Shown: positions 10,653 through 23,133 of the stretch, piece after piece | How the letters are laid out: each line of letters starts with the position of its first letter | How positions within the stretch are numbered: the stretch's first letter is position 1 | Assembly: GCA_947579665.1 (NCBI GenBank) | Contig: OX388345.1 | Location: 33,757,849 to 33,821,848 of the forward strand | DNA from: Sympetrum striolatum | Taxonomy: Eukaryota > Arthropoda > Insecta > Odonata > Libellulidae | DNA length: 64,000 nucleotides | Reading direction: 5' to 3' | The notes under the pieces: generated by a model | The model's database searches: none | Seen by the model: only the letters and a program-made list of their open reading frames with translations | Told to the model about the DNA's origin: nothing | Translations under genes and position numbers: made by a program

Positions 10653-13600
10653 ATTAAGCGAGAGAAGGAACGAGCGTGGTCGATGGCATTCCCAAAAAAA
10701 TAATACATTCACGCCGGAAGCGTTTTTAATTAGTATACACGCTAGACATTTTTTGTTTTGATGGGAGGGAGTCTGAATTTAAGACGCGGTTGTGAAGTTT
10801 TCAGGGGGACTGGGAGGAAAAGTTGTTTGTGGGAGTATGAAAACATTCTTACAATAAGTGGTCTAAACGAATACGGTTATTTTGAAGTCCGCTTCTAGCA
10901 CGAGGTATAGTGATTTATCATCAATTTTAATGATTCGAAAACTTTTTAAAGATTCGTAGAAGTTATATTTGCTTCATACTTTGACTATAATCGAAATTTA
11001 TAGCATGGTTTTTATTTGTAAACGCTTGATAAATTATTATATAGAATAAAATTAGTTTCAGACAGGTTCTCCATATCTTCTCTGTGTATTGCTGGCCCAA
11101 ATGATTTTTAATTTTTTTAAATCACTGTATGCCGATATTAATAAATCTAAAGCACTTTTAAGTCATTAGGGAGAGGATATTAGAATTATCCTTAAATGAC
11201 TCATGAAATAAAAGTTCTTAGAATGTTTACTACAACACGGATTACTCTAAATAAATATACCGTGGTTGTATATAATTATCAATCACATCCTCATTTTATT
11301 GTAATTTCAATGCCGCAATTTATAATAGGAAATTGAATTACCTTCAATTTTTGGGCTATGATTTGTAGTCATGAAATCGATGTAATACAATCCATTAATA
11401 TTTATACAATACACATTAATACAATTATATAATATTTTACTTAAGAGGATCTAGTGGGCCTACCTCAGCATAGTGCTTGTGGGCTGTAACTAACTGGTAG
11501 CTCTAAATATCGGGGTCTCTGCCGTCATACGTTGGTTGTTGAGTTCTATCAGATAGCTCTTTTTACTCAGTTAAAGTTTTAAGATAGTTTTAAGTTGTTT
11601 TCACTTTCCGTAGTCTTTTAACTCTTCCGTATTGGACGAGGCTTTTCCTTTGCGATTGCTTTTACAGTATCTGTCGTTTGTATGAGTTAGTTTTCCTTTC
11701 TTAGTCAGAGGAATGCTTTATTTTTTCAGCTAATTAACATGTGGTTGGAGAAAACGAAGAGTAGATGTGTTAATTTTAAGCGAAAATTAATTAACTAGAA
11801 CCTAAACCACACGGAAGTTATCATTCACAGCAAATAATCTAGATTAAGTAAGGAAAGAATGCGATGAGATGTACCCAATTATTTAGTCAGAATTGAAGTA
11901 GGATGTGAGATAATTCCTTCCTTCAGTGGTAGTTCTCCATTATTAACTGCAATTCTCAATATTAACGAGCGTTTAGGAAAAAATACTCATATTGTTGTTT
12001 ACAATCGGAATTTCTGTCAGAGATAAATGTAATCATTTATCTCTAACTGAAACTATCTAAAACTACTTGAAAATTTCAACGTTCGCTTGTATACGATCCT
12101 AAGTCGGTCATTATAGGTTTTCGATACCACAGAGGCCCAAGTTCCTTCATCACCTTTCATGAAGAAGGAGGCCGAAAATGAGTCGGAGTTATACATCTCG
12201 CTTTCATACACTTTCCAAACGTAGGTCGGTCTTCGCTTTGGGATCACTAGGTGACGCCTCTTGAGGTAGCACTAATCAAGGTTCCTTGATTAACGCCGCC
12301 TCGGGCTAGCACTGGCTCATTCTCCTTAGAATCTCACTTTCAGATCCTGTGACGGATGTATTAATCAAGGGATGACTGACAGCTGACGGCTGAATGTCGT
12401 GTTATCGATTGAGCGTGGGTTGGTTATTGGGGATTCATTACTCAACACCAGTGGTAACTTATTGGAAATTCGGAGGAGTTCGAATAGCTCTTATTCTTTC
12501 TTGTTGATACTTATAAGAGGAATACTCAGAAATGTAGAGTAATCATATGTCATGATCTCCAAGGGATACTTAAGAAAAGTATCTTTTGTGAAAGACGAAA
12601 TCCTTTTCCATTATCTTCTCATAAGAATCAAATTAAAAATTTGACACAAGAAATTTCAAAATAGTAATTAATAATTTTTCTTAAACGCTAAGCAGAATTT
12701 ATGAACCTCTTAAGACAGTATTAGTCCGATAAAAATAAAATATTTCTTACAAACAAAACTCGTTAACTCATTGGACGATATACACCGCTGAAGTTCTTGT
12801 ATTTTGCACACATATCAGTATCCAAATTTGGTAGATTTGCGAAATTAGCTGTAAGACGCATTCCACGTTTCATTCAAAATATTATCATTGTAAAATATTA
12901 CCCTCATTCGAGAATAAACAATATTGGGACGTTTCCATTTATATTTCATTTATAACAGATTTGTTTACCATTTACATTTAATTTATAACACAGATAAATA
13001 AAATCATATCACCATCCTATGATTTCGGTTTTACAGCTTCATTCTAAGTGAAATGGCTTCAATATCGCCGATGGAAAATTCTTATTTAATTTTCAAACTG
13101 CCTAAGTTTGTGAATTACTTTCAATTGCAATAGATATTGATTAAAACTGAAAGAAAGGAAGAAAAAAAGACCAGCTTATCTTAAAGATGACTAATATCTA
13201 CACACCTGTTATGCGGATGCCAGCTAATTATTTAGCGTAGGCTATATAAAGAAGCATTCTCATATTTTTCTACTCATCAGTTAAATTCATATACTTCAAA
13301 ATAAATCTGGTAGTATTCTTCAATTTAGAGACGATATTAATATATAAGGGCATGCGATTATTAATGGATTTAAGTGATAGTAAAAATTTTAAAATTAAGC
13401 TCGTTCACTTTAGCTTTTTCGTTAGTGTTTGATATTTTATGGTGTTTGATATTCTATGGTGTGTGCCGCAAGCCGATGTATAGTATTTACTCTTTGCAGT
13501 GAAAATGTTTGTCTAAAATTCGTTATACACTAAAATAGATATCTTACGACTCAATTTTAACTTATATGTTTACTCTCTCAAATTTTTGGTGTAAAATAAA

Positions 13601-14781
13601 ACTAAATACTCAATGAAATAAGTATTAAATGCGAGTTACAAAAGTTACGGTGTAGCACTACGGGTTCATATTTTCATATTCATTAATTAGGAATTGTATT
13701 CATTGAATTTTCGCCATTTTACCCTTTCACCTTTCTTGTCTTTCCCCTTTTATCACAGCAGCCCGTCGCATCTCTTTGGTGGCATTTCACCACTATTTTA
13801 TTGGACTACCATGAAAAAGGGAGTCCGGAAAATGCATCAGAATAGGCGCACATCCGAACTGTTTTTATTTCGTTGGCATTCTTCCTCCGAAGTACCGCTG
13901 TGTTTTGGTTCCCTTGACGGATGGATTCCGTCGTTTGATTATGCATTTAACCGGAGCAACGTCATGTGGGGCGGATATGACGTGGCGATATGACCCTTGA
14001 GGTATTTTGATGGCTTAACTCGAAGGAAAACCGCTAAAATACTTCTCTTTTTAGGGATCACTTCTGCTCTCCTTTATATCAGTCACTCCGAAGTGACGCC
14101 CACTTTTTTTTAGGAAAACCTCTTAAAACAGTGAAAATATCGGGGTGTAAAAGTGTACTTATTTATATATCTGATTCTTATTTCCGGATGGAATAAAATC
14201 CTTATATATGTAGCTAGGAATCTAATATTATTTGTCTTTTCCAATTTTTTCCTTTAGATTCAAAAGGTACTTCGCAAATTTACTGGTGGTAAATATCGTT
14301 TGGAATTCTTTCAACAGAAAATATACATATAGTGATTGTTGGAATATCATATAAGAACATGGCTTAAGGTATATTTTTCATGAGTTGAGTTTATATACCT
14401 TTAAATATTTATGTACAAACGTAAAAGATTTCTAAATCTCGTCAAGTTATTAAGCCCTAAAATGCCGTGCTCTAAGCCATTTATTTCACTTCTAGGTGAT
14501 TAAAACCTCCGTTTACATTATTCAATAACCTTTTCCATGTCTTTCCATTCTGTTTTTCTCCTCACATCCTACTATAAAATTGTTTCTGAAGCATTCTATG
14601 CAATATTTGGCAATGCTTGATCCATATATTTTTCTCTTTAGTTTATTTCCAAAATGGAAAACCTTCTATCTCCCACCGTCTCCTGCATTTCATCGTTTTT
14701 TCTCCTACCAAATAAATAGTTAACCTATAGACATATAATCAATATCAACTGGCTGAATATCGTGGAAAGCCATGAAAAAGT
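10653..14781. other. Noncoding stretch, no gene recognised
   Basis: AT-rich DNA. Small items: a near-palindrome TAATCAAGG-TT-CCTTGATTA at about 12271-12290, and a GC-richer patch at about 13700-14000 holding a 99-codon frame of no recognisable kind. A pyrimidine-rich segment at 14520-14720 was read on both strands without finding a protein family. Confidence 0.5.
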
Positions 14782-15099
14782 TTTAAATAAACAAAACAGT
14801 TATTCGTAAATTCAACCAAGTTTTTAATTAACAACCGGTTTCTTTCTCAGGTTTGTACAACAACAATATAATCCTGTTATTTTCCTGTCGTGTAAACCAG
14901 AATAACGTCATTATTTTTCTGTTGTACCTAAAGATGGCTGAAACCGGTCGTTAAATGAAAATTTGGTGGAAATTACGAAGATATTTTTGGTTATAACATA
15001 CAACAAGAAAATAATTACGTTAATTTTTTGTTGTGAAAACTTGGTTGAAATCTGCTATAAAAATGGTGGAAGTTACGAAGAACTGTTTTGTTTATTAAA
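14782..15099. mobile_element. Hairpin element with AAACCGGT motif, copy at 14.8 kb
   Basis: The outer ends are inverted: AATAAACAAAACAGTT near 14787 and its complement near 15080-15095. Inside, ACCGGTTTC at about 14845 faces GAAACCGGTCG at about 14941, with TAACAACCGG/CCGGTCGTTA pairing around them. The right arm is partly duplicated: GGTGGAAATTACGAAGA at about 14968 recurs as GGTGGAAGTTACGAAGA at about 15065, so the element has been rearranged. It has no coding capacity. The AAAGATGGCTGAAACCGGT core is shared in spirit with the hairpins at 53.4 and 63.7 kb. Confidence 0.6.
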
Positions 15100-18000
15100 C
15101 CTTTGTATGCAGACAGTTTTGATATTCAAAATACTTCCATATTGAATCTTTAAATAAGAGTAAATCCTTGGCATTTTAAAACATTCAGGGAACTTTTATT
15201 GGTCAGGTTTAGAGGAATCCGACTGCATAACGATCAGTTTGTTTCTTAGGAATATATATGTTTAACATGCAGAGTGATGTATTAGGGTTGGCTGAGCGCC
15301 TCAAATCTCCCTGATTTTTCTCTTGGGCCTTCGATCGACGGAGCGTCCCGAATCATCTGCCGATTGTTGCATATCCTTCCGCAGCTTCTCTCCCCATTCT
15401 TCGACATTTTTTTCTTCGTCTCGCCCGTCCCTCAAAATCCTAACTTAACTAGCATTCAAAGATCCTCTATGTGAGCTATTCATTCGCATGCACTTTGCAG
15501 AAACACTCCAACAAAGCACGAAATCGCGTGTGAGTCAGGTTCTTCGGATGACGATTTTTTGTAGCATTTTACCTTGCCAACGATGCTGGCAATAAATTTC
15601 GCTTCGGGTCCAAAAGAAATGCTCCACTATATTGAGGGCATGGCAGGCCAAAGCCCGTGGGCCAAATCTCAGGCTAGGTAATATATTGCAAAGGTGAAGG
15701 TACAAAAACGGCCAATAAATAGAGTAATCCCTCACCGACTCAGACGATAAAATATTGAAATTTAATTCGACGTTCTTATTGGATGATATTTCTTTTTCTA
15801 TAAGTGTTTTTAGTTACATAAACTTAATCCTGTAATCAGCAAGTATGCACTGTTCTGTGCATCTAACTACTCATTCAAAACTACGCCTACCTACCTACCG
15901 CAATAACGGTAGATACATTTATGAATGAAAGTAATCTAAATAAATCAATCACATCGGCCTTAACTTTGTGGAACTTCATCTTCAAAGCGCAAGATTGATA
16001 AAAAAACTACGTCTTCAAACCTGAAATGGATGTGAGTACGTCGAAACTAGCAGTTTGTCATATCATTTGTGGAATAGTGAAAAAGTTTATCAATATCCTG
16101 TTTTGTAATCAACATTCTTTAACGTGTTGAAATTGTCGCAAATAATCAGTAGGGAAGAAAACACTATTTCTTAACATCTACAATGAATTCAATACGCCTT
16201 CATGTTAACGATCATCAATTTTTAAAACATGCACTTTGCTAGAATAGAAATTTAATGTTATGTATTTGAAATATTTTAGGGTTAAAGCAGCTATTGTATT
16301 GAAATTGTTATTTATTTAAAGGAAAAATGTGCCCTTTGTTCTCAAGCTTATTTTCCATACATATTCCGAAAGTGTTTTTTATTTCTATTATCTGCTTACT
16401 ATATCGCGTTATTGTCAATTAAATCATCGTTAGAGATTCAATAATCAACCTACATTATCGAAAAACAACCCAAAATTTTATGACAATGATGATAAAATTC
16501 TACGAAACTTCCATTTCTTGAAATTAGTTCTTTTTATAATATTCGCGGCAAATTATCAAAAAAAAAACTTTATTTTTCAAAAAAGTTGTCGAAATCCGCT
16601 TTCCATCGCGCAACTATTAAAATGGCCACCTCAACAGGGTGACGAATCCGCGAAGCGAAATATTAGTTGATGATTGAGGAAGCCTCAGAGTGCGGTTCGC
16701 TGCCTTGGCCCACTATCTTCCACACTCTCGCCCTCGTGAGGAAATGAAAGCGGCAGAATATAACTCTCATTTGCGGAACACTGGCTAAAGGGATTAAAAT
16801 CCTCCCTTTGCCCCCTCGTTCTTCCCAATCCGTATCTTCACTACCCTCCGCTGATTCGTTCGCTTCCGACGTCCCTTTCATACGCCTTCCACTGGACCAA
16901 GTGACGCGAGAAGCCCTATCTCTTCTGTTTCACTCCGCGACGTCATCCGGTCACCAGATCTCACAAGTGCTCCAAACCACACAAGCCGTGCTCTGCCGAG
17001 TTTGCGGCTTCGCCTTTGAAATTTGCGGAAAAAAGGAAAACGTTGTCGAGGGTCTCACCTTAATACGTCCCAATGGCTCGACTCTCTCGCCCAATAATCA
17101 AACAAGAGGATAATTGGTGGAACATGTGATCTCCTTACACGAGCAAAATTATCCATCTATTTTTTCTTTATGTTCCACAATCAAATGGTTTGATGGTAAT
17201 ATTAGCGAGGAAATATGGCTTAAGGATACCATTATTCTAATTTTGAAGAATGCAATATTCGGGTGCTGTGAAAGATAAACCAATTCGATTACTTAGCTAG
17301 ACATTTAGGTATAGGTAATCTTCGGAATATTTAATTGGAGACTAAAAAAGGCGCCAAATCTAATAAATTATAAAATATTTAATTAATTGCCAAAGTAAAT
17401 TTATTTTAAACTATGCTTTAACGACAGGATATAGTAGCGTATTTTTAATTAAAATATTTTATCCAGAAAATAGTAAATTATAGTTTAATTAAAGGAAATT
17501 CGTCGAAGATAACCGATTGTTAGCGTTTGTAAAGTTTTAATTAATAATTATTAAGGAAATAAAACTGGTAAAAAAACGTAAAACCGGTATGTTTTGTGCT
17601 ATATCTATACTAGCTCACTTTACCTAATTTTCTAGTACTTGTATATTTTACAAGCAATTATTACGCTATTTTTACTTATGAATTTTAAAGCACTAGTTTT
17701 CTGAGTTAAAGAAAAGGAATTGGCTTCGAGGGCCTGAACCTTTTTGACCGAAATGTTTCTCATAAAGCTTCAAAATATTTTAATTAAAATCAACAAGTTT
17801 TATATTATAATTTTCTGAGAAAAATATAAGTATTTTTTGGAACGATCTGCTGCAGAATTTAGAGTCGTGATACTTCTGAGTGTTTGGAAATCAGGCTATC
17901 AGTGAAAATATAATATTTTAATTCATAAGGTATTAATATATTGGAGAAATTGAAAATCCTTTTATGTTTCTAGCATCCTGAAGTAGCTAAGGTGATAATG

Positions 18001-19277
18001 TATACATTATTTCTTAAGAATTTCTTAGCTTTTTTACATCTAAAATTCTCATTTTTTCTCATACTATCTCTTAAATTGATTATTGTATATTCTACGATAA
18101 TGAGCGAAATGGAAGACTTTTACTCTCAATATCGCCCGAATAAATACGTTTTAGTATTATTATAACGGAATACCAATTAGATAAATTGTGTAGATGTATT
18201 TCACAAATTTGCTATACATTAAATCTCAGAAATAGGAAGAAGCTATTTTCTCATTTTACAATTACTTTTAAGCATAGCATAAAATATTAATGGTACATTT
18301 GAATTAATACGTACAACATATTTCTATCGAATATCACCGCTGTAATTTGGTCCGAAGGCTCTCCTAATAAAGTACGACGGCAAGACGCCGTCGTTTATCT
18401 TCCCTGTCTTTGGGAGTCTGATTTTCATTCTCGGCATTCTTTCACATGGCGGCAGATGACATCCGCAGATGTGGACATTTCAGCCCTTGCAAATACGCAC
18501 TAAGCCCCGCTTGAAGTGCGCAAGGAAAGCGGACGCTCTATTACGAAATATGCGCTCTGTGGTCAGCGGTTTGGGAGCGCTGCGATCCTCTCCTTCCCAG
18601 ATCGATAAAAATAACACGTAAAAACTGCATGTTAGATGCAAGGAATGCAGTTTTTGCAAGAAGTTTAACCGGGGAAATTTTTACTGTTCCAATTTCGGAT
18701 TGATGACCACCTAATAGATTTTTATCGAAGAATAAAGCGAGAATATTTATGTAGATCTCCGAAAAATCAATTCAATTCTGTAGCATATTGATATTTAGGT
18801 TGTTTATTTTTGTTTAAACGGGTAATCAAGGCCTTGGCTTTTTTAGTTAGTTAGAGCTTGTTTGGCTTCCATGCTTGGACTGTGAGTGTATTCCTTTTAC
18901 TCCGAGTTCATTATATTACAATTCTCTTGTTGAATACTTCTGGGATTGCTGGATATATTGACCAAGCATTTAATCCGAATAAAAAAATTCAATATTTTAG
19001 TTAAATATATTTGAATTTTGATTAAAGAAATTTTTAATGTTATTTATTACTCTTTTAGCGGTTCTGATCAGAGATATTTAATATAATTATAATTATTTGA
19101 CCCTTTATTAGGCGAGGTTAAGTCCCAGTGAGCCTCCCTTCCACCTGAGCTCGTGTGACATTTATACTATACATTCTAATTGAAAACGTCTTAAATTGGA
19201 AATAATTCTAAAATAAAACGTATAAAAAATCATCGGCGCTAACTAAACTCCCAAAAACGGTACTAAAAAATAATACT
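15100..19277. other. Noncoding stretch, no gene recognised
   Basis: AT-rich sequence with GC-richer patches at about 15300-15480, 16660-17110 and 18360-18600. The last contains a small GC-rich hairpin ACGACGGC-AAGAC-GCCGTCGT near 18372. Open frames in these patches (for example 101 codons at 16808-17113) overlap open frames on the other strand and have no family features. Confidence 0.5.
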
Positions 19278-19287
19278 ACTAAAGTTT

Positions 19288-19418
19288 CTGGGCTCCCGGA
19301 TAGCCATGTGGGCAGCGCGTTCGGCTTCAGTAAAAGCGGTCCCGGGTTCGATAACCCGGTCGGTTCCCACGTGCGAAATCACAAAATCTGTCGAAGCACT
19401 TTTAAGAATAATACTATT
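19288..19418 (+). mobile_element. tRNA-derived SINE, copy 1
   Basis: The head GGCTCCCGGATAGCCATGTG (A-box region) is followed by GGTCCCGGGTTCGA (B-box), then GTGCGAAATCACAAAA, CTGTCGAAGCACTTTT and a short AATAATACT tail. The same order occurs in three more copies here. Flanks ACTAAAGTTT (19278-19287) and AGTAAAGTTT (19419-19428) form a near-perfect target-site duplication, as expected from target-primed retrotransposition. The B-box carries a one-base insertion (TTCGATAACCC), so transcription from it may be weakened. Confidence 0.8.
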
Positions 19419-19428
19419 AGTAAAGTTT

Positions 19429-21445
19429 TTATTCTAGTGCTGTGATAATAGAACGAATGGAAATTCCGTACGTTAAATGTAGTCGATTGTCGAGGAATTT
19501 TATTGTAAGTCAAGTTTATGCTTAGCTTTAGTGCATCACATTGGCCAAAGCTTATGACCGCATACCAAATTCGGCGCACTTCAAGCACTCATAACGGGAG
19601 TAATTACGAACCGTTAAAAGAAAATCACATGCAGCCACTACTTGCGTAAGGAAGTCGTTTCGAATCCTAAACGGAGAATTGGAACGACTTCACTAAAAGA
19701 AGAGCCACCGTACCGTTTAGAAGAATCCCCGGAGTCGAAAACCTAAGCATTCTGAAAAGAGTCACGGAATCTCGAAAAGAGAGCGAAAAGGATCGATTCC
19801 GGACATCTGGGCAAGGATTCGAAAGCTGAATGGGAGAAAAAATATCGTTCCGTACGAATAATGGGTTCCGCTCATTCCGCCAGACTTTAATCCCAATCAG
19901 CAAACCTCATAAGAGAACGTGACCTTACACTTTTCTCATTCCTCGGTCATTATGCCCTTCGTGATGCTTCCCTCGTGCGCAATGCTATCTTCCCCGCTTG
20001 GAAATTTCATTCAGATGCCGCCTCCCCACGCTTCCTTTGCACATTCGCCGTGCACAAAGACCGTTCTTGGTGGCCGCCGCAGAATCAAACCTTTTCATTG
20101 CCTTTCGAAAATGCTTCCATCTTTCCACTCCGCCGCCCAGCTCGGCACCCTTCTCTCGCTGCCTAAATGTCCTCTCTCCATCCTTGCTGTGCCGCACACC
20201 AATGGATTTATGCGGGCTCGTTATCCGAAAGCAGAGGACCGCACCGTCTCTATATTTATCTTTGTCTTTGCGAATTTATCCCTATTCCTTGTTTATTGTT
20301 CTTATATCCCATTTTTTTAATATGCTACTAAAGTTTATTTATTCCCAATCCACTGCTGAAAATGTTTCTCCAATAGAGTTTCGATTTTTTAGTAAGGGAA
20401 TTGCAAGAAAGACTTAAAAATTTGTCGATAATATAATCTAAAGTTTCCGCGTATGAGAAAGGACTTTCGAAGTTATATTAAATAGAATAATAATTTGTTT
20501 AAATATAGAAAGTTTAGATTTATTTATTTCCAAGTACTCAACGGCTAATACTTAAAATAATACTTAACTTATTACGGCAGCTTATTTTTAGAAACAACAT
20601 TTTTCAACAAAAAACAAAAAGTATAATACAATTTAAGTGCTTCGATGATAATTGGTGGAGTTCTATTATACAAATCAATTTATTCTAACAAAAATCATGT
20701 ACGATAAAATTAAGAAACTTGTAGAATTTCACACGATTTTTTGATTCTCAATATTATGATACATGATTCTTGTTACAAGTATAATAATCCGCAACATTAA
20801 CAATATTGTAACTGTAAGATATTTTTGGTTGGTTAAAAATCGTAAACGTAATTTTCTCGTATCATTCATACATACTTTCGTAATCCATACGTACTGTAGG
20901 GCTAAATTCCCACTTGGTATCTAAATTTTCCTACATTTCCCACTTGTTTTCTTTATTACAGGAAGACACTTCACATATTCGTTCCTCTATTAAATACAGT
21001 TTATATGTAAGAGATTTTACTGTATATATTATAGAATTTACTATAAATAGGATATTAATTTAAAGAAAATATTTATATCAGCGTTACAGATTTTGGATTT
21101 CGGCTCTTCTCTTTATTTTACGCTGGCTTTGTTTCTTTACAATTATGCCTACTGAGATAAAAACTTTACTTTGTAATGCACTGAGACAATTTTATGAAGA
21201 GTTTCCTTCGTAATTTTATTGTCAACTCAGCCTAAATAAACAGTATTGCATTAGGTATGATTCAATAAAAGTAAGAGGTTTAAATACAAATGGCTTGGGA
21301 AATACTGTACCTAATGAATGACCTAAGAAAAATAAAGAGCAAGCAATGAAAGAAACCATCATATAACGGATGGACATTTATTACGTTAGGTTAACGGTTT
21401 GTCAACACATTGAAGGCCAATTACGATGAATCTATCAATTTATTT
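19429..21445. other. Noncoding stretch upstream of the basic-protein gene
   Basis: A GC-richer patch at about 19650-20230 is open in many frames on both strands; no family was recognised. The rest is AT-rich. It separates the SINE from the 5' flank of the gene at 21595 and may contain promoter sequence that I cannot define. Confidence 0.45.
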
Positions 21446-21506
21446 TGTATAACAATATCAATAAACAGTTACTCATTCGGTAACTGTTTATTTGGCATTG
21501 TTGTAT
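21446..21506. repeat. Hairpin in the 5' flank of the basic-protein gene
   Basis: The perfect inner arms AATAAACAGTTAC (21460-21472) and GTAACTGTTTATT (21480-21492) are separated by 7 bases. Weaker pairing extends outward (ACAATATCA against GGCATTGTTGT). It ends about 90 bases before the ATG at 21595, so it could lie in the promoter or 5' UTR. The role is unknown. Confidence 0.6.
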
Positions 21507-21594
21507 TTTTGAAAACGTCTTTCATCGGAAAAGCTGCGAAATTACGGGCATTATAACTTCATACATCGAATCCATATTAAAGGCGGCGAGGATT

Positions 21595-22191
21595 ATGGAT
21601 AGATCAAAAAAGGTTCCTTCAACAGTTGTAGCTACTCATTTAAAAGATACGGAGGGCACAGGAGCATTGGTCACCGAAACCGACGTGAAAAGAATTATCA
21701 AATCAGCAATGGAAAGTGGAAAATTATCGGCCGAATCTTCAGGAAATTATAAATTAGTACAAAATCCGGACATGAGTGCAACTGAAACGGACGCAGGAAA
21801 AAGAAGGAGAAAGAGCAGTAGAAGTAGAAGCAGAAGCAAGTCTCGTAGAAGGGGTCAAAAGAGAATGGGGAGACAGCGTCAAGGTATTAACAAAAATGAA
21901 TTCGATGCTGGAAGAAGGAGGAGGAAGTCCAAGAGTAGAAGTAGAAGCAGGTCTCGAAGAAGGGGTCAGAAGAAAATGAAGAGATCGAGCCTTGACTGCT
22001 ATGGAGGTGGAAGAACCGGGAGGGGTAGGAGCAAAGGTAGAAGGGGTAGTGGAAGTATGAGAAGTAGTAGAAGCCGAAGTAGAAGAGGTAGCTCGAGGAG
22101 GAAGAGCAGCAGTAGAAAATCCAGAAGTCGTGCTAACCACATCGAAAACGACAAAGGTGTAAGAAGATCAAGTGCTACAGTAAAGGATTAG
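21595..22191 (+). CDS. Intronless Arg/Ser/Lys-rich basic protein with linker-histone-like N-terminus
   Basis: This is a single open frame of 198 codons starting in a good context (GATTATGG). Residues 1-28 are neutral to acidic. Residues 30-55 (DVKRIIKSAMESGKL, then SGNYKLV) resemble helix 3 plus the beta-hairpin of the H1/H5 globular domain ('VKRALKxAVExGxL...GxYKL'); the first half of that domain is not recognisable. Residues 66-91 and 104-128 are a tandem duplication (DAG-RRRKS-(RS)n-RRRGQK), followed by an RS/GR-rich tail to about 180. Arginine makes up about one fifth of residues and there is one cysteine (residue 135). There is no RRM, signal peptide or membrane segment. An AATAAA lies 104 bases after the stop. 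Inference: a chromatin-condensing protein such as a sperm nuclear basic protein derived from an H1-like ancestor. Alternatives are an RS-domain splicing protein or an expressed retrocopy. It is the best gene in the window. Confidence 0.8.
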   Translation: MDRSKKVPSTVVATHLKDTEGTGALVTETDVKRIIKSAMESGKLSAESSGNYKLVQNPDMSATETDAGKRRRKSSRSRSRSKSRRRGQKRMGRQRQGINKNEFDAGRRRRKSKSRSRSRSRRRGQKKMKRSSLDCYGGGRTGRGRSKGRRGSGSMRSSRSRSRRGSSRRKSSSRKSRSRANHIENDKGVRRSSATVKD

Positions 22192-22294
22192 TGACAAAAT
22201 ATTTCTACTTCAATCTATTCGGAATTTTACAAAAGTTATCGAAAAATAATTACGATAACGAAGCTCTTTCGGCCAATGTGTAAATTCAATGAAA

Positions 22295-22300
22295 AATAAA
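22295..22300 (+). promoter_or_regulatory. Poly(A) signal AATAAA for the basic-protein gene
   Basis: A canonical AATAAA lies 104 bases downstream of the TAG stop of the 21595 gene. It is consistent with a short polyadenylated 3' UTR and with the frame being a complete transcription unit without a 3' intron. Confidence 0.55.
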
Positions 22301-23133
22301 ATTTCAGTTAATTAAATCGTATTACCGTGTATTATTACAATTTGATAATTATAAGGACAATAATCACCTTATATCCTCTCTAATTTAGGTTAATTTAAAT
22401 CATAATAGAGATTGGCTATGTTATTCCCGAAACGACTTGGATATGTTTCATCTTGTTGGTTTTATTACTTTCGCATTTTGAATACGGAACATATGCTATC
22501 CATTACATTTTCATTCCCTATGTCTCTTCTCGAATACTATCGCAGTCCTCATCCGAATCTTCTCGTCCGTTCTATCGCGGAAAAGGGATAAAAGATGCAT
22601 AGCGGGGTTATTTCGTATTTTTTGGACTTTAATGTGAAAAAGTAACAAAACGAAGTCACCATGTGTTTCCCGAGATCAAGTAATTAAGAATCCGAAGGGG
22701 AAAAAGTCACTCCCACCGGAACGATTTCCAGCGGAAGGAAATAAAAATGTTTCTTAATGTGGATGCGCAAATAAAATTTGCAAATAGCACCAGTGCTGAA
22801 GCTGAAGTCTGAAATACATACTAGCAAATTACTTTCGTTTCGTTGCCTTCTGAAATTGCGGTGCTTCACGAAATAGGATTAGGGTCATCTCGCAGTATCT
22901 TTTTTATTTCCATCTAATTTAACGTTATATACTTGTTGGTAGTGCAAAGTAAATCATGTTATCCTTCACGGGAGTGTATCTCAATGATAAACAATCTTTT
23001 ATCCATTAATGAGCGTAAGTATCGTAGTTGTTAGCATCAAATCTGACGAACATGAAATTCATTCAACATCAAGGATTTCCATGCTGAATCTATTTGCAAC
23101 ATTTTACGTAGAAAGAATTTTCTGAAGTGATAC
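22301..23133. other. Noncoding stretch between the basic-protein gene and coding-like segments
   Basis: AT-rich, with a slightly GC-richer part at about 22680-22870. Short open frames exist on both strands but nothing is recognisable. Confidence 0.45.

Noticed and set aside
14520..14720. Pyrimidine-rich segment suspected to be an antisense LINE fragment
   Set aside because: Minus-strand translation gave frequent stops and none of the usual ORF2 tail motifs.
21754..22140. Minus-strand 128-codon open frame opposite the basic-protein gene
   Set aside because: It is the low-complexity Ser/Thr/Pro complement of the Arg/Ser-rich coding repeats; the plus strand has the start context, domain-like N-terminus and poly(A) signal.
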